This document shows, piece by piece, positions 21,733 through 31,514 of a DNA stretch of 64,000 nucleotides. Under the pieces are notes generated by a model. It made no database searches, was not told the DNA's origin, and worked only from the letters and a program-made list of their open reading frames with translations. Every line of letters begins with the position of its first letter. The first letter of the stretch is position 1. Source of the stretch: Lysobacter sp. (GTDB lineage: Bacteria > Pseudomonadota > Gammaproteobacteria > Xanthomonadales > Xanthomonadaceae); the NCBI GenBank assembly GCA_011526085.1, contig WYBC01000030.1, positions 114,092 to 178,091 of the forward strand, in the 5' to 3' direction. The translations under genes were made by a program, and so were the position numbers.

Positions 21733-23439
21733 TCAGTCCTCCTGACCATCGGCCTCGTTCTGGCCCTGCACGCCGTGCGGGATGCACGAGGCATCGGCAG
21801 CGGCGGCGGGCACCAGCCACCAGCGGCGGCGATTGGAGACGCCCGCGAAGATCGCCTTCGATCGGTCCACGCACTGCGACAACGCCGGCTCCTGCACCAG
21901 CAGCCAGCGGCGCCGCGGCGCTTCCGCCTGCCAGCGCATCGCCTGCGACAATTGTTCTGGCCACACGGTCTTGAAGCCGAAGGTCGCGGCCGGACGATCG
22001 GCCATCAGCAGGTTCTGCTCCTTCCATGCGACCAGACCGAGTTCGGCGTCGGGGCCGATGCGCGCGCCCGCCGATTCCATCAGCCCGCGCGCGGAGCTGG
22101 AAGGATTCAGCAGCGGATACGCGACCACGCCGTAGAGCACCCACACGCCGCCCAGTGCCCACAGCAGCCCGACGACGCCGTTGCGCACGCGGTGCCAGCC
22201 CGCGCAGGCGATGGCCCATGCGCCCATCGCCATCAGCATCGCGAACGCGGCGTGGCCTTCGTCGGTGAATCCGCGATCGGCCATCACTTTCGTTTCGAAC
22301 TTCGGCGTGCCGAACCACATCCACACGCCGGCGATCAGCAGCGGCGTGCCCAGCGCCAGCGCGAACGCGAAGCCCAGGCGTTTCGCCCACAGCCGGCGCA
22401 CGATGCCCGGCAGCAGCGGGCCCAGCGCGAGGCACATCATCGGCAGCGCCGGCATGATGTAGACGTCGCGTTTACCGCTGGGAATCGAGAAGAACACGAT
22501 GATCAGCGCCCACCACGCCAGCGGCAGCAGATAACGCGCATCGCGCCGCCGCAGCCGCGTGCGCCAAGCCGGAAACGCCCACCACAGCGCGAACGCGGTC
22601 GGCAGCCAGGCGGTGGCCATCACCACGAAGTGGTACCACGGCGGTTGCGCGTGGTCCCACGATTTCGCGTAGCGGCCCGCGGTCTGGCGGAACAGGATGT
22701 CGTCGAGATACGCCCTGTATTCGGGATTGTCCTGGCTCAGCGCGGCGGTCACCATCGGCACCAGCCACAGCGCCGCGGCGAAGACGAACGCCAGCGGCCC
22801 CACCAGGAAGCGCCAGTCGCGCGCATGCACGCGCACCCGCGGCCATTGCATGAAGGAGGCGATCACCGCGGGCAGGATCATCAGCAGCGCCAGTCCGCCG
22901 ACGCCCTTGGTGATCGTGCCGATGCCGGCCGCGAACCAGCCCAGCGTCCACAGTTTCCAGTTCGGCCCGCACAGCAGATGCCGCAACAGGCCGTAGTTCG
23001 CCAGGGTGATGAAGAACGTCACCAGCGGATCGATCTGCGCCTTCTTGCTCTGGTAGGTGAACTGCAGCGCGAACAGCAGCGCCCACGCGGCGTACAGGCC
23101 CACGCGCCGCGTCCACAGCCGGCGGCCGAGGTCGTACACGCACCACAGCGTGCCCAGCGCGGCGAGCAGCGACGGCAGCAGGAACGCGATGCGCCAGTCG
23201 CGGAACACGGTGTAGAACGCGGCCTCGAACCACATCAGCATCGGCGGCTTGTCCGAGTACAGCTCGGTGCCGCGATGCGGGAACAGCCAGTCGCCGCTTT
23301 CGACCATCTGCTTGGCGACGAGGGTGAACCGCGGCTCGTCCGACGGCCAGGGATCGCGAAGGCCCAGCCCCGAGCCCAGCACCAGCAGGGCGACGATGGC
23401 GAGCAACCAGAATTCTCGTGAGGCGCGTGTCTTCAGCAT
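21733..23439 (-). CDS. ArnT-like glycosyltransferase family 39 membrane protein
   Basis: A 568-residue polytopic membrane protein. The N-terminal block WPSDEPRFTLVAKQMVESGDW with its acidic pair and YSDKPPMLMWFEA match the PMT/ArnT family (GT-C fold), which uses lipid-linked sugars on the periplasmic face. Around ten hydrophobic segments follow to about residue 420, then a soluble C-terminal domain. It may modify lipid A or another glycan in the periplasm; aminoarabinose specificity is not shown because no arn genes are near. Confidence 0.85.
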   Translation of the reverse strand: MLKTRASREFWLLAIVALLVLGSGLGLRDPWPSDEPRFTLVAKQMVESGDWLFPHRGTELYSDKPPMLMWFEAAFYTVFRDWRIAFLLPSLLAALGTLWCVYDLGRRLWTRRVGLYAAWALLFALQFTYQSKKAQIDPLVTFFITLANYGLLRHLLCGPNWKLWTLGWFAAGIGTITKGVGGLALLMILPAVIASFMQWPRVRVHARDWRFLVGPLAFVFAAALWLVPMVTAALSQDNPEYRAYLDDILFRQTAGRYAKSWDHAQPPWYHFVVMATAWLPTAFALWWAFPAWRTRLRRRDARYLLPLAWWALIIVFFSIPSGKRDVYIMPALPMMCLALGPLLPGIVRRLWAKRLGFAFALALGTPLLIAGVWMWFGTPKFETKVMADRGFTDEGHAAFAMLMAMGAWAIACAGWHRVRNGVVGLLWALGGVWVLYGVVAYPLLNPSSSARGLMESAGARIGPDAELGLVAWKEQNLLMADRPAATFGFKTVWPEQLSQAMRWQAEAPRRRWLLVQEPALSQCVDRSKAIFAGVSNRRRWWLVPAAAADASCIPHGVQGQNEADGQED

Positions 23440-23468
23440 GCGGGCATCTTAGGGCGTGTCATGCGTTT

Positions 23469-23495
23469 TTGTAGGAGCGCCGGCAGGCGCGTCGG
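23469..23495 (+). repeat. Solitary GTAGGAGC REP-like element
   Basis: GTAGGAGCGCCGGCAGGCGCG, preceded by a T-run, matches the core and layout of the REP arms at 11779-11856 (GTAGGAGC then a small GC palindrome). It occurs once, between the rsmB and GT39 genes. A decayed relative (GGCGCTCCTGCAAAAA) occurs near 5919-5934. Confidence 0.55.
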
Positions 23496-23529
23496 GACGT
23501 TCCGCGATCCACCGCGTCTGCAGACCGCA

Positions 23530-24831
23530 TCAGGCTTTCCGCAGCCGCGCGTAGAAGAACCCGTCCATGCCGTCCTCGCCCGGCAATCGCTGCCGGCCGG
23601 CGCCCGCGGGATGACCGAAACGGTCGTCGAGCGGTTCGGCCGCGGCGTCCGCGGTGCGCGCGAGGAAGGCGTCGATCTGCCCCGCGTTCTCGCGGGCCAG
23701 GATCGAACAGGTCGCGTAGACCAGCACGCCGCCGGGCGCGACCACCGGCCACAGCGCATCCAGCAGCCAGGCCTGGGTCGAGACCAGCGCGTCGATGTCG
23801 GCCGGTTGCCGGTGCAGCAGGATGTCCGGCTGCCGCCGGACGATGCCGGTCGCGGAGCAGGGCGCGTCGATCAGGACCGCGTCGAACGGCGTGCCGTCCC
23901 ACCACGCGGCGAGATTGGTCGCATCGACGGTCTTCAGCACGACCGTCGCGTCCACGCCGACGCGTTTGAGGGTTTCGGCGGTGCGGCGCAGGCGGCGCGG
24001 GTCGACGTCCAGCGCGGTCAGCCGCAGCGACGGATCGCGTTCCAGCAGATGCGCGGCCTTGCCGCCGGGCGCGGCGCAGGCATCGAGCACGCGCGCACCC
24101 GGCGCGGGCGCGAGCGCATCCGCCACCGCCTGCGCGGAACCGTCCTGCACCGAGAGCCGGCCCGCGTCGAAGCCGGGCAGATCGGCGACCGCCATCGAAT
24201 CCTCGATCCGCAGCGCCTCGGGCAGGACCGCATGCGCGGTCGCGGCGATGCCGGCCGCCTGCAGATCCCGCAGCGCCGCGTCGCGCGTCGCGGTCTGCCG
24301 GTTCACCCGCAGCCACAGCGGCGCCGCGGTGGCGCTCGCGGCGAGCAGCGCATCGGCCTGCGCCGGCCAATCGCGCCGCACCTCGTCGAGCAGCCATGCC
24401 GGCCAGGCCTGCGCCGGGTCGGCGGCGGGCAGGCCTTCGCGCAGCGCGCGCCGCAGCAGCGCGTTGACCATGCCGGCCTGGTGGGTGCGACCGAGCGCGC
24501 GCGCCGCTTCCACGGTGGCGTCCACCGCGGCATGCGCCGGCAACCGCAGCGCGTCGATCTGCGCGAAGCCGGCGTACAGCAGCGCGCGCAGCGGAGCGTC
24601 GCGCTGCCCCAGCGGTTTCGCCATCCAGCCATCGAGCGCCGCGGCATAGCGCGCGCGTCCGCGCAGCGCGGCGAAGCAGATCGCCTCCACCAGCGCGCGG
24701 TCGCGCGGGTCGGCGAGCTTCGGCAAGGCGTTGGCGAATTCGCCTTTCAGCGAACGGCCGCGATGCAGCACCGCATCGAGCACGCGCGCGGCGGCGAGGC
24801 GCGAGGCGGTACCGGAAGCCGGCGCGTTCAT
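23530..24831 (-). CDS. rsmB: 16S rRNA (cytosine-967-C5)-methyltransferase RsmB
   Basis: A 433-residue enzyme with an N-terminal NusB-like RNA-binding domain (about 1-140) and a C-terminal Rossmann methyltransferase. SAM-binding [13 protein letters not shown], the catalytic-cysteine motif [12 protein letters not shown] and the second conserved Cys in YATCSI are visible. ATG 24831 (MNAPASG) overlaps the stop of the preceding small gene, consistent with the def-fmt-rsmB order known in many proteobacteria. An upstream in-frame start would extend into that gene and is rejected. Confidence 0.95.
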   Translation of the reverse strand: MNAPASGTASRLAAARVLDAVLHRGRSLKGEFANALPKLADPRDRALVEAICFAALRGRARYAAALDGWMAKPLGQRDAPLRALLYAGFAQIDALRLPAHAAVDATVEAARALGRTHQAGMVNALLRRALREGLPAADPAQAWPAWLLDEVRRDWPAQADALLAASATAAPLWLRVNRQTATRDAALRDLQAAGIAATAHAVLPEALRIEDSMAVADLPGFDAGRLSVQDGSAQAVADALAPAPGARVLDACAAPGGKAAHLLERDPSLRLTALDVDPRRLRRTAETLKRVGVDATVVLKTVDATNLAAWWDGTPFDAVLIDAPCSATGIVRRQPDILLHRQPADIDALVSTQAWLLDALWPVVAPGGVLVYATCSILARENAGQIDAFLARTADAAAEPLDDRFGHPAGAGRQRLPGEDGMDGFFYARLRKA

Positions 24832-25100
24832 GGCGTCGCCTCGATGGGCGCGAGCGCTTCGCGCGGGAAGGTCGCGAGCCAGCGTGTCGTGCCGTCCGCG
24901 GCGACGCATTCGCAGAGATAGCCGTCGGGATGTTTCGGCGCCCGCAGCGCCATCACCACGGTCGCGATGTCGCCGATCTCCGGCGCGCGCGCGTAACGGT
25001 CTTCGAGGCCGCAGCGCATGCCGTCCAGCGATGTCACGCGGACGACGTCCAGCTCGCGGATCGCCTGCATCAACGGCGTGCGCATCGAGGGTGCGTTCAT
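24828..25100 (-). CDS. DUF4926-like small protein between fmt and rsmB
   Basis: A 90-residue protein. [13 protein letters not shown], the spacing to [11 protein letters not shown] and the later [21 protein letters not shown] resemble the small beta-barrel DUF4926 family (LDVV...GDxGTVV...VEF..DG). The function is unknown. It overlaps both neighbours by ATGA junctions (fmt stop at 25097 and rsmB start at 24831), so it is embedded in the fmt-rsmB operon and co-translated. An alternative start at 25085 (MRTPLMQ) is possible. Confidence 0.7.
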   Translation of the reverse strand: MNAPSMRTPLMQAIRELDVVRVTSLDGMRCGLEDRYARAPEIGDIATVVMALRAPKHPDGYLCECVAADGTTRWLATFPREALAPIEATP

Positions 25101-26041
25101 GCGGCGGGCGGCACGAGGTCGCGACGCGCGTTGATGTAGTCGGCGGCGGTGATGATCCTGCCGCCCTCGCGCTGCAGCGAACGGATGCGCAGCGCGCCGT
25201 CGCCGCAGGCGATGTCGATGCCGTCGCGGCCCGCGGACAGCACCGTTCCCGGCGCCCGGTCGCGCGTGGTGTTTAGTGGGGTGTCGATCGCGATGGCGCC
25301 ATGGATGCGCACGCGCTCGCCGGCGAGTTCCGCTTCCGCCACCGGCCACGGGTTGAACGCACGGACCTTGTTCGCCAGCGCGGTCGCGGGCTGCGACCAG
25401 TCGAGCTTCGCCTCGTGCTTGTCGAGCTTGTGCGCATAGGTCACGCCGTCGTCCGGCTGCGGTCGCGCCACCGGCACGATGCCCGCACGCAGCAGGCCCA
25501 GGCCATCGGCCAGCACCTGCGCGCCGAGTTCCGACAGGCGATCGTGCAACTGGCCGCCGGTCTCCTGCGCGCCGATCGCGAGCGATTGCGACAGCAGCAC
25601 CGGGCCGGTGTCGAGGCCCTTCTCCATCCGCATCAGGCACACGCCGGTCTCGCGGTCGCCGGCTTCGATCGCGCGCTGGATCGGCGCCGCGCCGCGCCAG
25701 CGCGGCAGCAGCGAGGCGTGCACGTTCCAGCAGCCGTGGGTCGGGATGTCGAGGATCTTCTGCGGCAGGATCAGGCCGTAGGCGACCACGATCATCAGAT
25801 CGGGTTCGAGCGCGCGCAGCGCATCGCGCGAGACCTGCGCCTTCAGCGTTTCCGGCTGCAGCACTTCGATCCCGCGCTGCAGCGCTTCCAGCTTCACCGG
25901 CGACGGCGTGAGCGCGCGCCCGCGGCCGGCAGGGCGATCCGGCTGGGTGTAGACCGCCACGACCTCGCCATGGCGCGCCGCGGCGCGCAGACAGGGAACG
26001 GCGAAGGCCGGGGTGCCGGCGAAGACGATGCGGAGGGACAT
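25097..26041 (-). CDS. fmt: Methionyl-tRNA formyltransferase
   Basis: A 314-residue enzyme that formylates initiator Met-tRNA using 10-formyl-THF. Motifs are [15 protein letters not shown], the active-site block [19 protein letters not shown] (Asn-His-Asp type; NVHASLLP holds the His) and [16 protein letters not shown]. The C-terminal OB-fold domain starts near residue 210. ATG 26041 fits the family. It is separated from def by 158 bp that hold a REP pair, instead of the usual tight def-fmt spacing. Confidence 0.97.
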   Translation of the reverse strand: MSLRIVFAGTPAFAVPCLRAAARHGEVVAVYTQPDRPAGRGRALTPSPVKLEALQRGIEVLQPETLKAQVSRDALRALEPDLMIVVAYGLILPQKILDIPTHGCWNVHASLLPRWRGAAPIQRAIEAGDRETGVCLMRMEKGLDTGPVLLSQSLAIGAQETGGQLHDRLSELGAQVLADGLGLLRAGIVPVARPQPDDGVTYAHKLDKHEAKLDWSQPATALANKVRAFNPWPVAEAELAGERVRIHGAIAIDTPLNTTRDRAPGTVLSAGRDGIDIACGDGALRIRSLQREGGRIITAADYINARRDLVPPAA

Positions 26042-26123
26042 GTTCGACGCGCTCGTGAAGGCGGGGAAGTGGCCGTCATTCGCGCGCATGCGGAAATCCA
26101 GCGACTTTCAAATTGAAACGAAA

Positions 26124-26187
26124 GGTAGAGCGGCCTTCAGGCCGCTTCGAAGCGCGGCGGAATCAGCGGCCTGAAGGCCGCTCTACC
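26124..26187. repeat. REP-like pair: perfect 23-bp inverted repeat (GGTAGAGC family)
   Basis: Arms 26124-26146 and 26165-26187 are exact reverse complements with an 18-bp spacer. Each arm starts GGTAGAGC and contains the palindrome GCGGCCTTCAGGCCGC. It is a second REP family, distinct from the GTAGGAGC one, placed between def and fmt within what is normally a tight operon. A nearby short palindrome, TTTCAAATTGAAA (26107-26119), lies beside it. Confidence 0.8.
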
Positions 26188-26199
26188 GGCGGCGCGAGG

Positions 26200-26715
26200 T
26201 CACGCAGCGCTGTTGCGCCGCGCCTTCTCCAGCTTCTTGCGCACCATGTCGCGCTTGAGCGGCGACAGGTAATCGACGAAGAGCTTGCCGTCGAGGTGAT
26301 CCATTTCGTGCTGGATGCAGATCGCCAGCAGGCCGTCGGCCTCGATCTGGAACGGTTGGCCGTCGCGGCCGTACGCCTTCACCGTGATCCGGTTGGCGCG
26401 GGTGACGTCGGCGAAGATCCCGGGGACCGAGAGGCAGCCCTCCTGGTACACCTGATGGCCGTCGGCCTCGACGATCTCCGGGTTGATGAACACCCGCGGC
26501 TCGTTCTTCTCCTCGCTGATGTCGATCACCATGAAACGGCGGTGGTCGTCCACCTGGCTGGCGGCCAGGCCGATGCCCGGCGCCTCGTACATGGTCTGGA
26601 ACATGTCGTCGAGCCGGGTCTGGAACGCCGGATCGGCGATTCCGGCCGGATCCACGGCCACGGCTTTGGTCCGAAGACGGGGATCGGGGAATTCAAGAAT
26701 TGAGAGGAGCGTCAT
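26200..26715 (-). CDS. def: Peptide deformylase
   Basis: A 171-residue metalloenzyme removing N-formyl groups from nascent proteins. All three motifs are present: [15 protein letters not shown] and HEMDH, which supply Cys and two His for the metal and the catalytic Glu. Length and start ([15 protein letters not shown]) are typical. It is first in the def-fmt-rsmB cluster and divergent from the LysM-protein gene. Confidence 0.98.
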   Translation of the reverse strand: MTLLSILEFPDPRLRTKAVAVDPAGIADPAFQTRLDDMFQTMYEAPGIGLAASQVDDHRRFMVIDISEEKNEPRVFINPEIVEADGHQVYQEGCLSVPGIFADVTRANRITVKAYGRDGQPFQIEADGLLAICIQHEMDHLDGKLFVDYLSPLKRDMVRKKLEKARRNSAA

Positions 26716-26776
26716 GTTTGCGGCGCCGGGGGAGGGCGAAAGGCCCGATTGCGTCCCATTGTACCGCCTTCCGACT

Positions 26777-26807
26777 TGCCAAGAGCCCGGTTTTGTGGGC
26801 TATAGTG
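26777..26807 (+). promoter_or_regulatory. Candidate promoter of the LysM-protein gene
   Basis: TTGCCA (26777-26782) and TATAGT (26802-26807), with a longish 19-bp spacer, lie 41 bp before the ATG in the gap divergent from def. A purine-rich leader with AAGGGGAGC precedes the start. Confidence 0.45.
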
Positions 26808-26847
26808 CGGCCGTTGTGTTGGGGAAAATCCCAAGGGGAGCAAGTAG

Positions 26848-28014
26848 ATGGCCAGCATCCTTAAGCGCGTTTCTCACCGTTTCAAGGTGATCGGCGCCGT
26901 TGCCCTCCTCACCGTGGGCACCTACGCGGTCGCCCAGGAGGAGTTCCGTGGCGATCATCCCGACACCTACGTGGTGAAGCGTGGCGACACCTTGTGGGAC
27001 ATCGCGGGGCGCTTCCTGAAGCGGCCGTGGCTGTGGCCGGAAATCTGGCAGGCCAACCCGCAGATCGCGAATCCGCATCTGATCTATCCGGGCGACGTGA
27101 TCAGCCTCGCCTACCTCGACCGCGTCGGCGTGAAGCCGGGCCCGCGGACCGATGCGCCGATCAACGCGATTCCGCTTTCGCAGATCGAGCCCTACCTGCG
27201 CGATCTGCGCGTGGTCGACAGCTTCAAGGACCTGCCCTACGTGGTGGGCCTGGAAGAAGACATCACCCGCGGCGTCGTCGGCCATCAGGCCTACGCGCGC
27301 GGCCTGGAGGGCGCCCAGGTCGGCCAGCGTTACGCGATCGTCCGCCCGACCACCCGCTACGTGCGCATCGGCAAGCGCGAGTGCTGCGACATGCTCTCCC
27401 GCAACCATTACGACTTCCGCGGCGGCCTCGTGCCGGGCTTCGGCACTGCATGGAGCGATACCGCCGGCGCCGATGTCGGTCGCGAGGAACTGGGTCACGA
27501 GCTGTACAAGGTCAACGCCGGCACCGTCACCAAGCTGATGGAAGGCGACGTCGAGGTCACCACCCTGCGTCTCGACCAGCGCAATGTCGAAGTCCGGGTC
27601 GGCGACCGCCTCATCCCGGTCGACGCCCAGCCCTACGACCTGCAGTTCTTCCCGCATGCGCCCAAGCAGCCGCTGGACGAGAACAAGGCCCGCGTGCTGG
27701 CCGTGGCCAACTCGCTGACCAGCGGCGGTCCGCTGGATGTGGTCGCGCTGTCGGTCGGCGCGCAGGACGGCGTCGACAACGGCACCGTGCTGTCGATCTG
27801 GCGCCAGGGCAGCAATGCCATGGACCGCGTGCAGGAAGGCTACTGGCGCGGCGAAGAAACCGTGCCGAAAGGCCGTCGCGTGCAACTGCCGGACGAATAC
27901 GCCGGCCACGTGATGATCTTCCGCACCTTCGACAAGGTCAGCTACGGCCTGGTGATGGAGGGCGTGAAGCCCAGCCGCGTCGGTTATCGCCTGAAGCACC
28001 CCGACGCGAAGTAA
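26848..28014 (+). CDS. LysM domain-containing exported protein
   Basis: A 388-residue protein with an N-terminal signal peptide (basic start, hydrophobic VIGAVALLTVGTYAVA, cleavage after AVA) and one LysM domain at about residues 38-90 (TYVVKRGDTLWDIAGRFLK...PGDVISL). LysM binds peptidoglycan. The remaining 290 residues have no known domain but are conserved next to dprA in Xanthomonadaceae. AAGGGGAGC precedes the ATG. It probably anchors or assists a cell-wall process in the periplasm. Confidence 0.9.
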   Translation: MASILKRVSHRFKVIGAVALLTVGTYAVAQEEFRGDHPDTYVVKRGDTLWDIAGRFLKRPWLWPEIWQANPQIANPHLIYPGDVISLAYLDRVGVKPGPRTDAPINAIPLSQIEPYLRDLRVVDSFKDLPYVVGLEEDITRGVVGHQAYARGLEGAQVGQRYAIVRPTTRYVRIGKRECCDMLSRNHYDFRGGLVPGFGTAWSDTAGADVGREELGHELYKVNAGTVTKLMEGDVEVTTLRLDQRNVEVRVGDRLIPVDAQPYDLQFFPHAPKQPLDENKARVLAVANSLTSGGPLDVVALSVGAQDGVDNGTVLSIWRQGSNAMDRVQEGYWRGEETVPKGRRVQLPDEYAGHVMIFRTFDKVSYGLVMEGVKPSRVGYRLKHPDAK

Positions 28015-28070
28015 CGGATGTGAGGTAACGCGAAGATCGTCCGGTTCGGAATTTTCCGACACCACGATGC

Positions 28071-28092
28071 GACGGCGCCCGCGGGCGCCGTC
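28071..28092 (+). terminator. Terminator hairpin after the LysM-protein gene
   Basis: GACGGCGCC and GGCGCCGTC form a 9-bp stem with a 4-nt loop, followed by GTCGTTTG. It lies between the LysM gene and dprA. Confidence 0.6.
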
Positions 28093-28117
28093 GTCGTTTG
28101 CGCGCCAGCATGGCGGC

Positions 28118-29281
28118 ATGGACATGTTTCCCGATACGCCGGCCGATGCCGACACCGAAGCCCTGCTGGCCCTGCTGCTGCCGGGCGGTTCCGTCGCCCC
28201 GAGGCGCGCGCTGCTCGACGCCCACGGCACGCCCGCGGCGGTGCGCGCCCTGCCCCGCGGCCGCTGGCGCGAGGCTGGCCTAGACGCCGCGCAGGTCCGC
28301 GCGCTGGACGGCGATCCGGCCGCGCTCGATCCCGCCCTGCTGGCCCGTTGCCGCGACTGGCTGCGGCAGCCCGGGCATCACCTGATCGGCTGGCACGATC
28401 CCGACTATCCGCCGTTGCTGCGTCGGGCGGGCAGCCCGCCGCTGGCGCTGTTCGTGGCCGGCGACCCCGGCCTGCTCTGGCATCCCGCGGTGGCGGTGGT
28501 CGGCAGCCGCGGACCCACGGCCGGCGGGCGCGACAACGCCCGGGCCTTCTCGCGGGCGCTGGCGGCCGCGGGATTCGCGGTGGGCAGCGGGCTGGCCGCG
28601 GGCGTCGATCGCGTGGCCCACGAGGCCGCCCTGGAGGCCGGCGGGATCACGATCGCGGTCCTCGGCACCGGCCCCGACGTGCCCTACCCGCAGGAGCATG
28701 CGGGGCTGATGGCGCGGATCGCCACCGAAGGCGCCGTGGTCAGCGAACATCCCCCGGGCACGGCGGCGCGGCGCGAGCATTTTCCCAGCCGCAACCGGAT
28801 CCTCGCGGGGCTGAGCCTCGGCACCCTGGTCATCGAGGCCGCTGGCCGGTCCGGGGCGCTGATCACCGCCCGCCTGGCCGCCGACGCCGGGCGCGAGGTG
28901 TTCGCGGTCCCCGGGTCGATCCACAACCCGATGGCCCGCGGCTGCCACCGGCTGATCCGCGACGGCGCGGCGCTGGTGGAGTCCGCCGACGAGGTGATCG
29001 CGGCGCTGGGCGCCTGGGCCGGCGCCCTGCGCGGCGAACTGCGGCGCCGTCTGGGCGCCGCCGGGCAGGTCGACAAGGACGGCACAACGGCCCCGTCAGC
29101 GGCCATGCCGGACGATCCCGCCCACCACCGCTTGTGGCGCGCCCTCGGCCACGACCCCAGCACTATGGATCAACTGGCCGAGCGCACCGGATTGACGGCT
29201 GCGGCCCTGTCCTCCATGCTGCTGAGCATGGAGTTGCAGGGGCGGGTCGCGGTCGAACACGGTCGATACAGCCGGCGTTAG
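28118..29281 (+). CDS. dprA: DNA-processing protein DprA (Smf)
   Basis: A 387-residue protein that loads RecA on incoming single-stranded DNA during natural transformation. The Rossmann-like core shows [43 protein letters not shown] and [19 protein letters not shown], all DprA signatures. A C-terminal winged helix ([16 protein letters not shown] onwards) is present. The start is 28118 or 28124 (MDMFPD). It is followed by smg as in most gamma-proteobacteria. Confidence 0.96.
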   Translation: MDMFPDTPADADTEALLALLLPGGSVAPRRALLDAHGTPAAVRALPRGRWREAGLDAAQVRALDGDPAALDPALLARCRDWLRQPGHHLIGWHDPDYPPLLRRAGSPPLALFVAGDPGLLWHPAVAVVGSRGPTAGGRDNARAFSRALAAAGFAVGSGLAAGVDRVAHEAALEAGGITIAVLGTGPDVPYPQEHAGLMARIATEGAVVSEHPPGTAARREHFPSRNRILAGLSLGTLVIEAAGRSGALITARLAADAGREVFAVPGSIHNPMARGCHRLIRDGAALVESADEVIAALGAWAGALRGELRRRLGAAGQVDKDGTTAPSAAMPDDPAHHRLWRALGHDPSTMDQLAERTGLTAAALSSMLLSMELQGRVAVEHGRYSRR

Positions 29282-29376
29282 AAGCCCGCCTGCATCGACG
29301 CCAGCGTTCCCGGCGCGGGTCGAAGCGCATTCGCCTCCATCCTTTCCAGTGCGCCGACGTGCGCAAGTCAGGGGAC

Positions 29377-29862
29377 ATGAAAGAAAGCATTCTCGATGTG
29401 CTGCTCTACCTCTTCGAGCACTACATCGCCAACGACGCGGATCTCGCCCGCGACCGCGACTCCCTGCAGAACAGCCTGCTGCAGGCCGGTTTCAGTCCGG
29501 CCGAAATCCACAAGGCCTTCGACTGGCTGGACGGCCTCGCCGAGCGCCGGCCCGGCGTCGTCTCGGCCGCCGCGGCGCCGCGCGCCGACGGCCCCACCCG
29601 CGTGTTCTTCGGGCCCGAGCTGGACAAGCTCGACGTCGAATGTCGCGGGTTCCTGATGTTCCTCGAACAGCACGGCATCCTCGACGCCAACCAGCGTGAG
29701 CTGGTGCTGGATCGCGCCATGGCGCTGGACCAGGACGAACTGGACCTCGACGACCTCAAGTGGGTGGTGTTGATGGTGCTGTTCAACCAGCCGGGCTCCG
29801 AAGCCGCGTACGCCTGGATGGAAACGCAGATGTTCGAGGACGACGGCGAGCTGGTGCACTGA
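29377..29862 (+). CDS. smg: DUF494 family protein Smg
   Basis: A 161-residue protein of the Smg/DUF494 family. The N-terminal [17 protein letters not shown] and the C-terminal [17 protein letters not shown] are conserved. The molecular role is unknown; the gene regularly sits between dprA and topA. GGGGAC lies just before the ATG. Here three extra genes separate it from topA. Confidence 0.95.
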   Translation: MKESILDVLLYLFEHYIANDADLARDRDSLQNSLLQAGFSPAEIHKAFDWLDGLAERRPGVVSAAAAPRADGPTRVFFGPELDKLDVECRGFLMFLEQHGILDANQRELVLDRAMALDQDELDLDDLKWVVLMVLFNQPGSEAAYAWMETQMFEDDGELVH

Positions 29863-29941
29863 CGCGCGCGACGCGCGTCTTACCGGGCGCGGACGCGTCC
29901 GCCGTGACACAACAGATGCCGCGACAGACGATGGGGAAGGC

Positions 29942-30754
29942 ATGACCGACTGGTATTACCACGCACCCGGCCAGGGCAGGGTCGGACCGCTCACCGCGGA
30001 CGAGATGCGCGCGTGTTATCGCGAGCGGAAAATCGCGCGCGACACCCTCGCGTGGCACGACGGTCTGCGCGAGTGGCAGCCGCTGGAGCGCCTGATCGAG
30101 GAGCTGGGGCTGACCGGCGTGCAGCCCGACATGTCGCGGCCGCCGCCGCCACCGCCGATGCGGCCCGCCGCGGCCACCGCATCGCATGCCGCGCGGCCCA
30201 GCGCGCCGGTGGAACCGCCGCCGTCCAATCGCACCGGCTGCATCATCGCGGTGATCGTCGTCGGCATCATCGGCCTGTTCCTGATCGGTATCCTCGCCGC
30301 GATCGCGCTGCCCGCGTACAGCGATTACGTGAAGCGCGCCAGGGCGGCGCAGAGCGGACAGACCGACCCGGCCAATTCCACGATGCGCAACGACGTGTAC
30401 GACGCCGGGCGCATGGAAAAGACCGACGCGCTGGCGCGCGATCTGATCACCTTATCGATGCGCGAGTTCTATGCCGCCTACGGCAATACCTGCCCTGACA
30501 CCCTCGAATTCGAACGGATGATGGTGAAGTACCCGCGCTATCAGGGCAGCGAGGAAGACGGCTGGTTCGGCATCGATCAGGTGCGCCCGATCAGCGGCGT
30601 CTGCGCCTACGCTGTCCGCTTCAACGGCCTCGGCCCGGAAGTGATCGACAAGACCGTGCAATACGACGTGACCATCACCGGCGACGACGTCACCGTCTAC
30701 TGCCGCAACATCGATCTGCCCGCCGGTTTCGCGCCGCCGCGCTGCGGCGCCTGA
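29942..30754 (+). CDS. GYF_2 (DUF4339) domain protein with internal pilin-like helix
   Basis: A 270-residue membrane protein. Residues 1-55 form a GYF_2/DUF4339 domain (DWYYHAPGQGRVGPLTADEM...WHDGLREWQPL), then a Pro-rich linker, then one hydrophobic helix FLIGILAAIALPAYSDYVK. That helix copies the type IV pilin motif (GILAAIALPAY.DY), but it is internal and lacks the prepilin G|FTLIE cleavage site. A 130-residue cysteine-containing C-terminal domain follows, probably periplasmic. The GYF part would lie in the cytoplasm and may bind proline-rich ligands. Function unknown. Confidence 0.8.
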   Translation: MTDWYYHAPGQGRVGPLTADEMRACYRERKIARDTLAWHDGLREWQPLERLIEELGLTGVQPDMSRPPPPPPMRPAAATASHAARPSAPVEPPPSNRTGCIIAVIVVGIIGLFLIGILAAIALPAYSDYVKRARAAQSGQTDPANSTMRNDVYDAGRMEKTDALARDLITLSMREFYAAYGNTCPDTLEFERMMVKYPRYQGSEEDGWFGIDQVRPISGVCAYAVRFNGLGPEVIDKTVQYDVTITGDDVTVYCRNIDLPAGFAPPRCGA

Positions 30755-30766
30755 GCGGGAGTCCGC

Positions 30767-31348
30767 ATGTCCGCACCGCCACCGCTTCCGCCTGGATTGC
30801 AGCGCAGCGAACAGATCGTCGATGCCTTCGCCCATCGCAGCGATGCGCCCCTGCCGCCGCGGCCGCCGAAGCAGGGCATGTCCGGCTGCGCCATCGCCGC
30901 GATCATCGCGGCGGTGGCCGGGGTGGTCGGCATCTTCGTCATCGGCATCCTCGCCGCGATCGCGGTGCCCGCGTATCAGGACTATCTGGTGCGCTCGCGC
31001 ACCCAGGAAGCGTTCCAGGTCGCACGGACGCTGCAGCCCCGGGTCGATGAGGAGCGCGCGCGCTCCGGCAACTGCCCGGGCAACCTCGAGATCGGTTACG
31101 GCCGCAGCGCGGTCTTCGAGCTCGGCGGCGAGGAGGGCGCGGCCAAGGGCAGCCACATGCGGCTCAGCGCCGGCGCCGCGGACAACGGCGACTGCGCGTT
31201 CGAACTGCGTTTCCAGAACATCGCCGCACCCGTCGACGGCAAAACGCTCGTGTTCCGCTCGGGCGACGACGGCTGGAGCTGCCTCGAAGGGACGCTGGAC
31301 GACCGATACCGCCCGATGCAATGCCGATCCACCGATACGACGCCCTGA
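30767..31348 (+). CDS. Membrane protein with pilin-like helix, no leader peptide
   Basis: A 193-residue protein with a Pro-rich N-terminal 35 residues and a hydrophobic helix VVGIFVIGILAAIAVPAYQDYLVRSRT that matches the pilin alpha-helix (quoted in part: GILAAIAVPAYQDYLVRSR). There is no prepilin peptidase site, and it is preceded by a long Pro-rich cytoplasmic tail. The C-terminal domain has three Cys (NCPGN, DCAF, SCLEG). It starts 12 nt after the preceding GYF gene and looks like a paralogue of that gene's C-terminal half without the GYF domain. Confidence 0.75.
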   Translation: MSAPPPLPPGLQRSEQIVDAFAHRSDAPLPPRPPKQGMSGCAIAAIIAAVAGVVGIFVIGILAAIAVPAYQDYLVRSRTQEAFQVARTLQPRVDEERARSGNCPGNLEIGYGRSAVFELGGEEGAAKGSHMRLSAGAADNGDCAFELRFQNIAAPVDGKTLVFRSGDDGWSCLEGTLDDRYRPMQCRSTDTTP

Positions 31349-31514
31349 CAGGCGACCGAAAACACCGCCTGTCAGCGCAGCCAGGGAGGGCTGCGACGAC
31401 GCAGCGAGCGCGCGGGCGATCGCCGCGTCGGGCAGGGCCCGGCCGCACCGGGCCCACGACCCGGAAAGCGCGCACGAAGCGCGTTTTTCCACAACCTGCT
31501 ATGGACCCGAACCC

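Noticed and set aside
30767..31348. Classical type IV pilin genes
   Set aside because: The pilin-like helices are internal and lack the Gly|Phe cleavage site and Glu5, so these are not pilins in the normal sense.
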